Positions 34,297 through 43,179 of a stretch of DNA of 64,000 nucleotides are shown here, piece after piece. The stretch's first letter is position 1. Every line of letters starts with the position of its first letter. Under the pieces are notes generated by a model. It was not told the DNA's origin, made no database searches, and worked only from the letters and a program-made list of their open reading frames with translations. The stretch comes from Cauispirillum nitrogeniifigens (lineage in GTDB: Bacteria > Pseudomonadota > Alphaproteobacteria > Rhodospirillales > Rhodospirillaceae). A program made the translations under genes and the position numbers. The stretch spans positions 62,001 to 126,000 of the forward strand of contig NZ_JBLOOT010000003.1 of the NCBI RefSeq assembly GCF_049800675.1, in the 5' to 3' direction.

Positions 34297-35487
34297 CTAT
34301 TCCGCCGCCGCCGGGGCCGGACTGGCGGCCGGTCGCAGCGTCTCCGTCGTGGCCTTGGCGGTGCGCTTGATCCAGATGACGATCCCGCTCAGCACCATGG
34401 CCGACAGGCCGAGCCCGAAGACAAACCAGATGATCTTGGTGACAAGCCCGCCGAAGGCCCCGAAATGCAGCGACGGCAGCAGGCGGGCACTGACCTGGAG
34501 GGCGTTCATGTCGGCCGGCGTCCGGGTGCTGCCGACGGCCCCGGTGTAGGGGTCGACGAACACCTGGCTGCCGTGGTCGCCGAAGAACGAGAACCCCTGG
34601 CTGCCCCACAGGGTGACGTGGCTATAGGCGCTGTCGGGCAGGCTGATCTGGTGCAGGCGGAAGCCCGGCAGCGCGGCTTCCGCAGCCTCCACCGCCCGGT
34701 CCAGGTCGGGCATCACCCGCTCCGCGCCCGGCCGCGGTGGCGGCACGCCCTCGCGGGCGAGTTGCGGCGCATGGGGGAAGACCTCGTAGCCGCTGGCATA
34801 GATCACCAGGATGACCAGGAACCATGCGCCGGTGACGGCGATGGTGGCGCTGAACCACAACGACCACACCCCCACCAGCCGGTGCAGGTCGCCCCAGAAG
34901 GTCCGCGCTCCCTTGTTCAGGCGCAGGCGCGGCTGGGTGAACGCCTTCCAGAACTTCTTGTAGACGACCAGGCCGGTGACGATGGACCCGATCATGAAGA
35001 ATCCCAGCGAGGTGACGATGTACCAGCCGTAGTTCATGGCCCCTTCCCACGGGAACAGCAGCCACGAATGCAGGCCGAACAGGAAACCGTGGAAGCCCGG
35101 TCCCTCGGTCATGCCCTGCACCGCCCCGGTGTAGGGATTGACGTGGACGCGGGCGAACGGGGCATCGGGCAGCGCCACGCCCACGTCCAGGGCCATGTAG
35201 GGTGCCAGGTGCTCGACGCGGGTAATGATGGCGTGCGGATAGGCCTCGGCGACCTTCGCCACGACGTCGTTCAGGGGCAGCCGGGGCAGACCGTCGGGAT
35301 TGGAGGCCCGCACCGTCGGGGTGGCCAGCCATTCCAGTTCGTGGGCGACGGTCAGCAGGGTGCCGGTGACGCAAACGACGAACAGCAGCACCCAGAGGGG
35401 CAGCGCCAGCCAGCCGTGGACCACCAGCCACAGCCGTCCCCTGCTCTTCTTCGGCGCGGTGGCCGTGGTGATCGTCGAACCTGTCAT
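34297..35487 (-). CDS. PepSY-associated membrane protein (PiuB-like)
   Basis: A 396-residue inner membrane protein with four main helices and two periplasmic PepSY-type regions. Family marks are the first helix with WLVVHGWLALPLWVLLFVVCVTGTLL, repeated HVNPYTGAVQG and FVDPYTGAVGS, and the WGDLHRLVGVWSLWF helix with a candidate heme His. PiuB-like proteins work with TonB-dependent receptors, probably as heme-containing ferric-siderophore reductases. GAGGAGGA sits before the ATG at 35487; longer starts lack a good site. A Fur-box-like site lies about 65 bp upstream. Confidence 0.9.
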   Translation of the reverse strand: MTGSTITTATAPKKSRGRLWLVVHGWLALPLWVLLFVVCVTGTLLTVAHELEWLATPTVRASNPDGLPRLPLNDVVAKVAEAYPHAIITRVEHLAPYMALDVGVALPDAPFARVHVNPYTGAVQGMTEGPGFHGFLFGLHSWLLFPWEGAMNYGWYIVTSLGFFMIGSIVTGLVVYKKFWKAFTQPRLRLNKGARTFWGDLHRLVGVWSLWFSATIAVTGAWFLVILVIYASGYEVFPHAPQLAREGVPPPRPGAERVMPDLDRAVEAAEAALPGFRLHQISLPDSAYSHVTLWGSQGFSFFGDHGSQVFVDPYTGAVGSTRTPADMNALQVSARLLPSLHFGAFGGLVTKIIWFVFGLGLSAMVLSGIVIWIKRTAKATTETLRPAASPAPAAAE

Positions 35488-35551
35488 CCCATCCTCCTCA
35501 GGCAGCACCACTTCCATGACGATCACCGCCACGGAACTTTTCAAAGTTTTT

Positions 35552-35570
35552 GCAAATAGGAACGATTTTC
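35552..35570. promoter_or_regulatory. Fur-box-like site before the PepSY-exbB-exbD-tonB operon
   Basis: On the minus strand GAAAATCGTTCCTATTTGC matches the classical Fur-type GAGAATCATTCTCATTTGC in 15 of 19 positions. It is placed about 65 bp upstream of the PepSY gene start, so iron repression of the whole operon is expected. Confidence 0.7.
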
Positions 35571-35601
35571 AATTCCACCTCCCGCCGCCTGCACGGAAAT
35601 G

Positions 35602-35638
35602 GGAAGATGCGCCCCCGGTGACGGAGGGCGCATCTTCC
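35602..35638 (-). terminator. Strong hairpin after the TonB-dependent receptor gene
   Basis: GGAAGATGCGCCC/GGGCGCATCTTCC is a perfect 13 bp stem with an 11-base loop, 20 bp past the receptor stop. It separates the receptor from the following operon, which has its own Fur-box-like site. Confidence 0.8.
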
Positions 35639-35658
35639 GCGCTGTGCTCGGTACAGCC

Positions 35659-37836
35659 TCAGAACTTGTGGCTGACGGTGGCCATGAAGGTCCGGCTGTT
35701 GCCGACGAAGCAGTCGCCACGCGTCAGGCAGGTCGTGTAGTAGACCTCGTCGGTCAGGTTGGTGCCGGTGACGGCGACGTTCCACGGACCGTCGGCGTAG
35801 CCGACCATGGCGTCCAGCAGGGTCGAGCTGGGGGTTTCGATGGTGTCGGTGCCGTCCCAGCTGGGGCCGACGTAGCGGACGCCGCCGCCGATCTGGAAGC
35901 CCTTGATGCCGGCGATGGTCAGCTCGTGCTGGCTCCACAGCGAGGCCATGTGCTCGGGCACGCTGGCGATGCGCTTGCCTTCGTTGGCCGGAGCGCCCTT
36001 GAGGACCTCGCTGTCGGTGAAGGAGTAGGTGCCGATCAGGTTCCAGGTCGGCGTGACCTCCACCTTGGCCTCCAGTTCGGCGCCGCGCACCTGCGCCTCG
36101 CCGGCCTGGATCTGGTTGAGCGGGTTGGCCGGGTCGGGCATGCGGCGGTTTTCCTCGCGCAGGTCGTAGACCGCCGCCGTGATCAGGCTGTTGGTGCCCG
36201 GCGGCTGGTACTTGACGCCGACTTCGATCTGCTCGCCGCGCAGGGGCTCGTAGGGCTGGCCGAACAGGTTCAGGCCGACCACCGGATTGAACGACTCGGA
36301 ATAGCTGACGTAGGGCGCCACGCCGTTGTCGAAGGTGTACATCAGCGCCGCGCGCTTGGTCAGGGCACGGTCGGTCTGCACCGGCGTGCCGGCGGTGTCG
36401 TTCTCCGCCGTGTCGTGGCGCAGGCCCAGGGTCAGCATCCAGCTTTCCCAGGAAATCTGATCCTGCGCGTAGAGGCCGACTTGGGTGACGGTGTTCTTGG
36501 GATCGTCGATCAGGGCCGTGGCCGGCGGCGGCGTGAAACCGCCATAGACCGGGTTATACAGGTTCAGCGCGCCCGCCGCGCCGAAGGCCCATTTGCGGGT
36601 GGTGCGAGAGTTCTGGTAGTCGAGCCCGCCGAGGAAGGTATGCGACAGCGCCCCGGTGTCGAAGTCGGCCTGGGCGTGGGTGTCGGCGACGAAGTAGTTC
36701 AGCTCCGGCTTGGCCACCCAGTAAACGCGGTTGATGTCGCCGTTGCGCTGCAAGGTCGGCGGGAAGGCCGGATAGATGGTCTGGTAGCTGACCTGACTGT
36801 TGGAGTAGCGCATGTTCTGGCGCACCGTCCAGGTGTCGTCGATGTCATAGGACAGCATCGAGGTGACGGACTTCTGGTCGGTGTTGTACTCGTCGAAGCC
36901 CGGCTCGCTCATGAACACGTCGATCGGGATCTTCGGCAGGCCGCCGGGGGCCGCGAAGACCGTGCCGGCGTGCGGCAGGAACTGGGTCGTGGAGCCGGTG
37001 CGGTCGCTCTGGTAGGTGCCGGTGATGGTCCACTCCAGGTCGTCGGTGGGGCGGAAGGTCAGCGACGGCATGAACACCACGCGATTGTCCTCGACGTGGT
37101 TGACCTGGGTGTCGCTGTCGCGGCCCACGGCCACCACCCGGTAGAGCACCGACTTGTCCTCGGACGCCGCCCCGGTGAGATCGATGCCGACCTGCTTGCG
37201 GTCGAAGCTGCCGTACTGCACCTGGATTTCGCGCTGGGTCTCCTCCTGCGGGCGCTTGCTCTGGAGGTTGAGAAGACCGCCGACCGACCCCTGGCCATAG
37301 AGCACCGACGACGGACCCTTGACCACCTCGATGCGCTCCAGGGTGTAGGGATCGGGGCGGGAGTTGGAATAGGACCCGAAGGTCTGCTGGAGGCCGTCCT
37401 GGAACGTCACCGGAGCGACGCCACGCACCAGCGACCAGTCACCCCGGCTGTCCAGGCCATAGGCTTCCGAGCGCACGCCGGAAGTATAGCGCAGGGCGTC
37501 CTGGATGGTCTGGGCGCCCTGGTCGCGCATCTGCTCCGGCGTGACGACGGAGATGGACTGCGGCGTCTCGACGATGGGCGTGTCGGTCTTCAGGCCGCCG
37601 GCGCTGCGGCGGGCGACGTAGCCTTCCACCGGACTGAAGGCCGTCGGCTCGCCCTGGGCGCCCTCGCCCTCCACCGTCACCGGCTGGAGCTGGATTTCCC
37701 CGCCGGCCGCCTCCTGGGCCAGCGCGCCCGGTCCGGCCGCCACCACCAGCGCCAGGGCACTGACGCCAAGGCCCAGAACAACCCGCCGAACCGCATCCCG
37801 CCGAACCGGCGTCTCGATCGCAATCCCGTGCTTCAC
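35659..37836 (-). CDS. TonB-dependent siderophore receptor
   Basis: A 725-residue outer membrane receptor. A signal peptide ends near AQA/EAAGG at about residue 41. The plug domain (about 75-200) contains TPQSISVVTPEQMRDQGAQTIQDALRYTSGV and IEVVKGPSSVLYGQGSVGG. The beta barrel ends in the terminal Phe (ATVSHKF). The plug belongs to the FhuA/FpvA ferric-siderophore class. A short TonB box is likely in IQLQPVTVEG. Two Cys close to the C-terminus (TCLTRGDC) may form an extracellular disulfide. The Fur-box-like site upstream and the TonB operon downstream fit iron uptake. Confidence 0.93.
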   Translation of the reverse strand: MKHGIAIETPVRRDAVRRVVLGLGVSALALVVAAGPGALAQEAAGGEIQLQPVTVEGEGAQGEPTAFSPVEGYVARRSAGGLKTDTPIVETPQSISVVTPEQMRDQGAQTIQDALRYTSGVRSEAYGLDSRGDWSLVRGVAPVTFQDGLQQTFGSYSNSRPDPYTLERIEVVKGPSSVLYGQGSVGGLLNLQSKRPQEETQREIQVQYGSFDRKQVGIDLTGAASEDKSVLYRVVAVGRDSDTQVNHVEDNRVVFMPSLTFRPTDDLEWTITGTYQSDRTGSTTQFLPHAGTVFAAPGGLPKIPIDVFMSEPGFDEYNTDQKSVTSMLSYDIDDTWTVRQNMRYSNSQVSYQTIYPAFPPTLQRNGDINRVYWVAKPELNYFVADTHAQADFDTGALSHTFLGGLDYQNSRTTRKWAFGAAGALNLYNPVYGGFTPPPATALIDDPKNTVTQVGLYAQDQISWESWMLTLGLRHDTAENDTAGTPVQTDRALTKRAALMYTFDNGVAPYVSYSESFNPVVGLNLFGQPYEPLRGEQIEVGVKYQPPGTNSLITAAVYDLREENRRMPDPANPLNQIQAGEAQVRGAELEAKVEVTPTWNLIGTYSFTDSEVLKGAPANEGKRIASVPEHMASLWSQHELTIAGIKGFQIGGGVRYVGPSWDGTDTIETPSSTLLDAMVGYADGPWNVAVTGTNLTDEVYYTTCLTRGDCFVGNSRTFMATVSHKF

Positions 37837-37864
37837 CTTAAGGTCCCCTCACATGTCACTTATG

Positions 37865-37888
37865 ATAACGCAAATGACTCGCACTTGC
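37865..37888. promoter_or_regulatory. Fur-box-like site before the receptor gene
   Basis: GCAAATGACTCGCACTTGC at 37870-37888 is a 19 bp imperfect palindrome of the Fur type, overlapping a second match that begins GATAACG at 37865. It lies about 30 bp upstream of the receptor ATG. The match is weaker than that at 35552-35570. Confidence 0.6.
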
Positions 37889-37956
37889 GCAACTAGACAG
37901 GTGACGGAACGGCCGGGGCGGATTTTTCACGCCGGCGGAAAAAATTATCGGGATAC

Positions 37957-39087
37957 CTACAAGCTGCGGCCCAGCAGGACGGCGTCCATGAAGCGGCGGG
38001 CGGCGCGGCGCAGCAAGGCCGGGGCATCGGCCAGGGCCTGCACCAGGGGCATGGGGGCGTCGACGATGGGGACCACGGCGGCGATGCCCTCGGCCCTGAA
38101 CAGGGCGGGGTCGCCATCGACGAGGCCGGCGAAGGCGGCCACCGGGGTGCCGGTGCGGCGGCCCAGGCGGGCGATGCCGACGGGCACCTTGCCGAACAGG
38201 GACTGGGCATCCAGGCGCCCCTCGCCGGTCACGGCAAGGTCGGCGCCGGCCATCATGCCGGCAAGGTCGGCCAGATCGGCGATCAGTTCGAAGCCCGAGC
38301 GGACCTCTCCGCCCGCCGCCGTCATGACGCCGAAGCCCAGCCCGCCGGCGGCCCCGGCCCCCGCCGTGTCGCGCGCGTCGCGGCCGGCGGCGCGGGCCAA
38401 GGCATCGGCGAAGCGGGCCAGCGCCGCCTCCAGGACCGGCGCCAGGGCGGGCGTCACCCCCTTCTGCGGCCCGAACACCGCCACCGCGCCCTGCGGCCCG
38501 AGCAGCGGGTTGGACACGTCGCAGGCCAGGGTCAGGGCGATGTCCCTCAGGCGCGGGTCCAGCGCCGACAGGTCGACCTCCGCCACCGGGTCGAGAATGC
38601 CCGCCACCTCCCGCCCCGCGCCGTCGAGCAGCCGCGCCCCCAAGGCCCGCAGCAGGCCCGAGCCGCCATCGCTGGTGGCGCTGCCGCCCAGGCCGAGGAT
38701 CAGCGCCTCCGCCCCCCGGTCGAGGGCGGCGCGCACCACCTGTCCGGTGCCGAAGGTGGTGGCGCGGGCGGGGTCGCGCTCATGCTCGGCCAGCAGCGGC
38801 AGGCCCGAGGCGGCGGCCATCTCGACCACCGCCAGGCGGCGCCCCGGAACCCAGCCGAAGGCTGCGGTCAGGGGCCGGCCGAGGGGGTCGCTCGCCGGCA
38901 CGCGAACGACCTCGCCGCCGGTCACGGCGACCACGGCATCCACGGTCCCCTCGCCGCCGTCGGCCATGGGAACGGGCAGGCAGGTGACGCTGGGGAAAGC
39001 ATCGCGCAGTCCGGCGGCGATGGCGGCGGCGGCCTGGATGCTGGTCAAAGATCCCTTGAAAGAATCGGGCGCAACGACGACCCTCAT
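37957..39087 (-). CDS. Glycerate kinase (GarK/GlxK family)
   Basis: A 376-residue cytoplasmic kinase that phosphorylates D-glycerate to 2-phosphoglycerate in glyoxylate, tartrate or serine-cycle metabolism. The N-terminus MRVVVAPDSFKGSLTS is diagnostic, with later family motifs LGLGGSATSDGGSG and GEGRLDAQSLFGKVPVG. The start at 39087 has AGGAG. The open frame runs further upstream, but the diagnostic N-terminus rules that out. It stands alone, divergent from the universal stress protein. Confidence 0.93.
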   Translation of the reverse strand: MRVVVAPDSFKGSLTSIQAAAAIAAGLRDAFPSVTCLPVPMADGGEGTVDAVVAVTGGEVVRVPASDPLGRPLTAAFGWVPGRRLAVVEMAAASGLPLLAEHERDPARATTFGTGQVVRAALDRGAEALILGLGGSATSDGGSGLLRALGARLLDGAGREVAGILDPVAEVDLSALDPRLRDIALTLACDVSNPLLGPQGAVAVFGPQKGVTPALAPVLEAALARFADALARAAGRDARDTAGAGAAGGLGFGVMTAAGGEVRSGFELIADLADLAGMMAGADLAVTGEGRLDAQSLFGKVPVGIARLGRRTGTPVAAFAGLVDGDPALFRAEGIAAVVPIVDAPMPLVQALADAPALLRRAARRFMDAVLLGRSL

Positions 39088-39184
39088 GCGATCGCTCCTG
39101 CTCGGGCGGACGGCTTCCCAGGCAACTGTGGCCGCCCGGACGCGGGGGCGCAACCATGGAAAAACGCGGGAGGAGACGCACCCC

Positions 39185-40009
39185 ATGTCCGGTATCAAAC
39201 GCATCCTGGTCCATCTCGACAGCACGGACCGCTGCGCCCTGCGGCTGGCCCTGGCCTGCCACATCGCCAAGCGCCACGGCGCCCGCCTGGTCGGCCTGTT
39301 CGCCGAGACCGATCCCACGGTGCCCGGCCCCATCGCCGACTGGCCGACGCCCAACCACGCCGCCGCCGCGCAGGCCACCCGCGACGCCTTCGCCGCCGCC
39401 CTGGCCGAGCATGGCGTGCAGGGCGACTGGTACGGCGTGCACAGCGGGCAGCCCGACCAGCTCACGCAGGAGGTGCTGGCCGCCGCCCGCGCGTCCGACC
39501 TGACCCTGCTGGGCCAGCACAACGAGACCCATCACCGCACCATCCCCGCCGGCATGGTCGAGGAGATCGTCGTCGGCGCCGGCACCCCGGTGCTCATCCT
39601 GCCCTATGCCGGCACCTTCACCCTGGACGGCCACGGCGCCCTCGTCGCCTGGAACGGCAGCCGGGAGGCCGCCCACGCCCTGGCCGGCGCGCGGCCGCTG
39701 CTGGAGATGGCCGGCAAGGCGCTGGTGCTGGAACTGATCCCCGAGGGCCGCCGCCCGCCGCGCGAGGAGGCGCCGTGGAGCGACCCCACCGCGCTGCTCG
39801 CCGCCTGGGGCGTGACCGCCGAGCATGAGCGCCACCACGTCACCGGCATCGGCATCATGGACCTGCTGCTGTCGCGCCTGACCGACGAGGGCGCGGCCCT
39901 GCTGGTCATGGGGGCGCACGGCCACTACGGCTTCCCGTCCCTGGGCCGCGGGCGCGGCACCCGCTACATCCTGGACCACATGACCGTTCCTGTCCTGATG
40001 GCCCACTGA
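39185..40009 (+). CDS. Universal stress protein with two Usp domains
   Basis: A 274-residue cytoplasmic protein made of two tandem Usp folds. The first (about 1-140) starts IKRILVHLDSTDRC. The second (about 150-274) ends with the nucleotide-binding MGAHGHYGFPSLGRGRGTRYILDHMTVPVLM (G-2x-G-9x-G-S/T type). The second domain therefore looks able to bind ATP and the first less so. A GGAGG site precedes the ATG. It heads an operon with two Crp/Fnr regulators and is 13 bp before the first. Confidence 0.9.
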   Translation: MSGIKRILVHLDSTDRCALRLALACHIAKRHGARLVGLFAETDPTVPGPIADWPTPNHAAAAQATRDAFAAALAEHGVQGDWYGVHSGQPDQLTQEVLAAARASDLTLLGQHNETHHRTIPAGMVEEIVVGAGTPVLILPYAGTFTLDGHGALVAWNGSREAAHALAGARPLLEMAGKALVLELIPEGRRPPREEAPWSDPTALLAAWGVTAEHERHHVTGIGIMDLLLSRLTDEGAALLVMGAHGHYGFPSLGRGRGTRYILDHMTVPVLMAH

Positions 40010-40022
40010 GGACGGACCCGCC

Positions 40023-40748
40023 ATGGACTCTCCGCCGCCGCCGACTGCCTCGCCGGGCGCCCCCGACGCCGCCTTCACCGCCCTGTCCGGGCTGCCCCTG
40101 TTCGCCCGCCTGCCGGAGGCGGTGCGGCGGGGCATGGCGGCGGCCAGCGCGGTGCGTGCCGCCGCGCCGGGAACCGCCATCGCCACCCACGGCGCGCCGG
40201 CGGCGGAGATGTTCATCGTCCTGGACGGCTATGTGAAACTGACCGTGCCTTCGGGCACCATCGACGTGGTCGGCCCCGGCGCGGTGTTCGGCGAAAGCGC
40301 CGTCACCGGCCTGGGCACCTACCCCACCGGGGCCGAGGCCCTGGACCGCGTGCGCGTGGTGGCCGTGGACGGAGCGGCGGCGCGCGACCTGCTGGCCGGC
40401 GACATGGCCCTGGTCTTGCGCATGATGGCCGCCCTGTCGGCGTCCCTGCGCGGGCTTCTCGGGCAGGTCACCGACCTCAAGCTCAAGACCACCACCCAGC
40501 GGCTGGCCATGTTCCTGCTGGAACTCGGCGGCCAGGACGAGGGCGCGGTCACCGTCACCCTGCCCTTCACCAAGCGAATCCTGGCGGAAAAGCTGGGCAT
40601 GACGCCCGAGAGCCTGTCGCGCTCCCTGACCGCCCTGGAGGCCCTGGGGGTGCGCCAGGAGGGCCGCGCCACCCTGGTCATCGCCGATGCCGAGGCGTTG
40701 GCCGAAAGTTGCGGCTATGCCGCCGCCGACGGAGAGGACGGCCGATGA
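40023..40748 (+). CDS. Crp/Fnr-family regulator 1
   Basis: A 241-residue regulator with a cyclic-nucleotide-binding-like domain (about 22-135, GYVKLTVPSGTIDVVGPGAVFGESAV) and an Fnr-type helix-turn-helix (LPFTKRILAEKLGMTPESLSRSLTALEALGV). It lacks the N-terminal cysteine cluster of Fnr, so it is not an iron-sulfur sensor. It resembles the Dnr/NnrR class that answers NO or oxygen through another ligand. It lies between the Usp gene and a second Crp/Fnr gene that overlaps it by ATGA. Confidence 0.9.
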   Translation: MDSPPPPTASPGAPDAAFTALSGLPLFARLPEAVRRGMAAASAVRAAAPGTAIATHGAPAAEMFIVLDGYVKLTVPSGTIDVVGPGAVFGESAVTGLGTYPTGAEALDRVRVVAVDGAAARDLLAGDMALVLRMMAALSASLRGLLGQVTDLKLKTTTQRLAMFLLELGGQDEGAVTVTLPFTKRILAEKLGMTPESLSRSLTALEALGVRQEGRATLVIADAEALAESCGYAAADGEDGR

Positions 40749-41443
40749 AGCAGCGTGCCCTGACACCCGCCGACCTGGAGGTCATCGGCCGCCTGCCGCT
40801 GTTCTCGCGCTTCGACGCCGGCCAGCTGGCCGGGCTGTGCGGACGCGGCACCGTGCGCGGCTTCGATGTCCCGACCCTGCTGTTCAGCGCCGGGGAGCCG
40901 GCAGACGGCTTCTTCGTCGTCCTGGCCGGGCGGGTCCACCTGACCACCCTGACGGCCGAGGGCGCCGAGGCGGTGGTCACGGTGGTGGAGGCCGGCGAAA
41001 CCTTCGCCGAGGCCGCCATGTTCGGCTCCGGCCGCTTCCCGGTGAATGCCGAAGCGCAGGCCGGGTCGGAGGTGGTGCGCATCGAGAAGGCGCCGCTGGA
41101 GGCCGCGTTGCGCGCCGACCCCGATCTGGCCTTCCGCATGCTCGACGCCCTGATCGAACGCCAGACCTTCCTCATCGCCGAGGTCAGCCAGCTCAAGAGC
41201 CAGTCGCCGGCGCAGAGGCTGGCGTCGTACCTGCTGGCCCTGCTGGAGAGCGGGCGGTGGGCCGGGCATGGCCGGCTGCCGCATGCCAAGCAGGTCATCG
41301 CCAGCCGCATCGGCATCGACCCGGCCAGCCTGTCACGCGCCCTGCGCCGCCTGGAGCAGGCCGGCATCACCTGCACCGGGGACGAGGTCATCATCACCGA
41401 CCCCGACCGCCTGCGCGGCTACTGCGCCGGGGGCACGCCATGA
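40745..41443 (+). CDS. Crp/Fnr-family regulator 2
   Basis: A 232-residue paralogue of the gene before it. The sensor domain (about 15-130) has FFVVLAGRVHLTTLTAEGAEAVVTVVEAGETFAEAAMF, and the helix-turn-helix has LPHAKQVIASRIGIDPASLSRALRRLEQAGI. Cys residues in the sensor and the wing (ITCTGDE) are few and not arranged as an iron-sulfur site. Two successive Crp/Fnr proteins in one operon could form heterodimers or divide a signal such as oxygen and NO. It is coupled by ATGA to both neighbours. Confidence 0.9.
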   Translation: MKQRALTPADLEVIGRLPLFSRFDAGQLAGLCGRGTVRGFDVPTLLFSAGEPADGFFVVLAGRVHLTTLTAEGAEAVVTVVEAGETFAEAAMFGSGRFPVNAEAQAGSEVVRIEKAPLEAALRADPDLAFRMLDALIERQTFLIAEVSQLKSQSPAQRLASYLLALLESGRWAGHGRLPHAKQVIASRIGIDPASLSRALRRLEQAGITCTGDEVIITDPDRLRGYCAGGTP

Positions 41444-42060
41444 GCCTGCGCCTGCACCATGTCTTCTGCTTCACCGAACCCGACCCGCCACCCCTTGCCG
41501 GCCTGATCGAAAGCTTCCGCCGCGCCCACCCCGGCCAGGGCACGACCAACCTGTGCCATGTCTTCGGCGACGCCTATCTGGAGCTTCTGTGGGAGGTCGA
41601 CCGGGCGGAGATCACCGCCCCGGCCCTGGCCCGCACCGGACTGGCCGAGCGGGCACGCTGGCGGGACACCGGGGCCTGCCCCTTCGGCCTGTGCCTGACG
41701 GCGCCCCCGGCCGGGGCCGCCCCGCCCTTTGCCGCCTGGGACTACGAGCCGCCGTTCCTGCCGCCGGGCATGGGCATTCCGGTGGCGACCCTGTCCGACG
41801 ACGTGCGCCAGCCCTTCGTCTTCCTGCCGCCCGTTCCCGGACAGCCGGCGGAGTCCTGGCAGCCCGGCCTGGGCCGCATCGTCGGCCTGCGCCTGGAGTT
41901 TCCGCCCGGCGTTGCGCCGGCCCCCGAACTGGTGGCCCTGGCGGCGGCGGGCGTGCTGGAGATCGCGGGCGGGGAGCGCTGGCGCATGGTCCTGAGCATC
42001 GCGGCGACCGATGGCGGCCTTCGCAGGCTGGCCCTGCCCGACGGCACCTGGATCGGCTGA
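41440..42060 (+). CDS. Glyoxalase-like (VOC superfamily) protein
   Basis: A 206-residue cytoplasmic protein with the glyoxalase-like fold: RLHHVFCFTEPDPPPLAGLIESF at the start, an HPGQGTTNLCHVFGDAYLELLWEVD motif typical of the family, and a C-terminal half with RIVGLRLEFP. The metal ligands of classic glyoxalase are not obvious, so the reaction is unknown. It overlaps the second Crp/Fnr gene by ATGA and ends the operon. Confidence 0.8.
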   Translation: MSLRLHHVFCFTEPDPPPLAGLIESFRRAHPGQGTTNLCHVFGDAYLELLWEVDRAEITAPALARTGLAERARWRDTGACPFGLCLTAPPAGAAPPFAAWDYEPPFLPPGMGIPVATLSDDVRQPFVFLPPVPGQPAESWQPGLGRIVGLRLEFPPGVAPAPELVALAAAGVLEIAGGERWRMVLSIAATDGGLRRLALPDGTWIG

Positions 42061-42155
42061 TCCTCGCGGGCTAGCTCTTTCGCTCGCGGACATCGGCCGA
42101 CGGCGGGGGCGTTTCTCCCGTGGGGAGGGGGTGATCGCCCGCATGAGGAGCCGCC

Positions 42156-42593
42156 GTGAAGGAATTCCTGCGCGCCATGGCCGGCAGAGCCGCGCCGGTC
42201 CGCACCGGACTGTGGTGGATCAGCCTGATCGCCGTCATCGCCCTGAGCATCACCCCGGACATGGGACCGCCCGAGCGCTTCGGCCTGGACAAGGCGGCGC
42301 ACTTCGCGGCCTACGCCTGGCTTGGCCTGCTGACCTCCGTCAGCCTGCGGGGGCGTGTCCTGGGGGCCTCCCTCGCCGCCCTGCTGTGCACCGCCATCGG
42401 CACCGAAGTGGTGCAGGTCGTCGTCGAGGGCCGCAGCGCCGGCATGGGCGACGTGGCGGCCAACCTCTGCGGTCTGGCGGCGGGGATGGCGTTGGGACGG
42501 GCATGGGCGCGGCGCGGCGGGGGTCGTCTTCTTCCCCGCCACGCCGCCACGCCACGGGAGGCTAGTGAGCGCGGGCGAGGTAGCTTCGGGTGA
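42156..42593 (+). CDS. VanZ-like membrane protein
   Basis: A 145-residue protein with about four membrane helices and the VanZ-like markers DKAAHFAAYAWLGLL and the TEVVQVVVEGRSAGMGDVAANLCGLAAGMALG region. It starts at GTG behind a clear GAGGAG. Function is unknown; VanZ homologues in proteobacteria are common and not linked to vancomycin. Its 3' end overlaps the convergent DUF892 gene by 32 bp. Confidence 0.8.
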   Translation: MKEFLRAMAGRAAPVRTGLWWISLIAVIALSITPDMGPPERFGLDKAAHFAAYAWLGLLTSVSLRGRVLGASLAALLCTAIGTEVVQVVVEGRSAGMGDVAANLCGLAAGMALGRAWARRGGGRLLPRHAATPREASERGRGSFG

Positions 42594-43047
42594 CCGTCGG
42601 CAGGTTGGCCTCGATGCGCGCGGCAACCGCCTTCTTCTGTTCCGACGACCGCTCGCACAGGGCCTTGATCTGGGCATCGCCCAGGGTTTCGGCGGCGGCC
42701 GCCAGCGAGCGGAAGGACGCCACCTCGAAGTGCTTGTAGGCCTGCGCGGCGAGCATGTGCTTGACCACGTCGTCGCCGCTCATGCCGGCCATGAACGGCT
42801 GCATGGCCCCGGCGAACTTCATGCCGGCGTCCTTGAGGGCGGAGGTGCCGCTGCCCAGGCGCTCCAGCGATGCCTCCAGTTCGGCGGAGGTGCGTCGGGA
42901 CTGCTCCAGGTCCTCGCGGAACACCTGCTCCATCTCCGGGTATTCCCGGAAGCGGTCGACGTTCTTTTCCAGGTTGTTGACGGCGGCTTCCTCCATGGCG
43001 TGGGCGTCGCGCAGCCAGCTCACGACGGTCTCTCGGATCTCGGCCAT
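42562..43047 (-). CDS. DUF892 (YciE/YciF-like) ferritin-like stress protein
   Basis: A 161-residue helical protein. The DUF892 signature is seen in SWLRDAHAMEEAAVNNLEKNVDRF and AYKHFEVASFRSLAAAAETLGDAQI with acid and His residues in ferritin-like spacing. Relatives are induced by osmotic and general stress, as are its neighbours. AGGAG precedes the ATG at 43047; a longer open frame upstream is not needed. Confidence 0.85.
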   Translation of the reverse strand: MAEIRETVVSWLRDAHAMEEAAVNNLEKNVDRFREYPEMEQVFREDLEQSRRTSAELEASLERLGSGTSALKDAGMKFAGAMQPFMAGMSGDDVVKHMLAAQAYKHFEVASFRSLAAAAETLGDAQIKALCERSSEQKKAVAARIEANLPTVTRSYLARAH

Positions 43048-43179
43048 TCGGGGTTCTCCTGAAGTGCGTTGCTGAGGTCCCCTATGAACGCCGCGCGGGG
43101 GCGACGCGTGGCGTGCCGTCTTGCCTTTGCCGCGCGGTCCGCTAGTCTCCCTCCTCCAACCCAGCCGCACGAGGATGCC

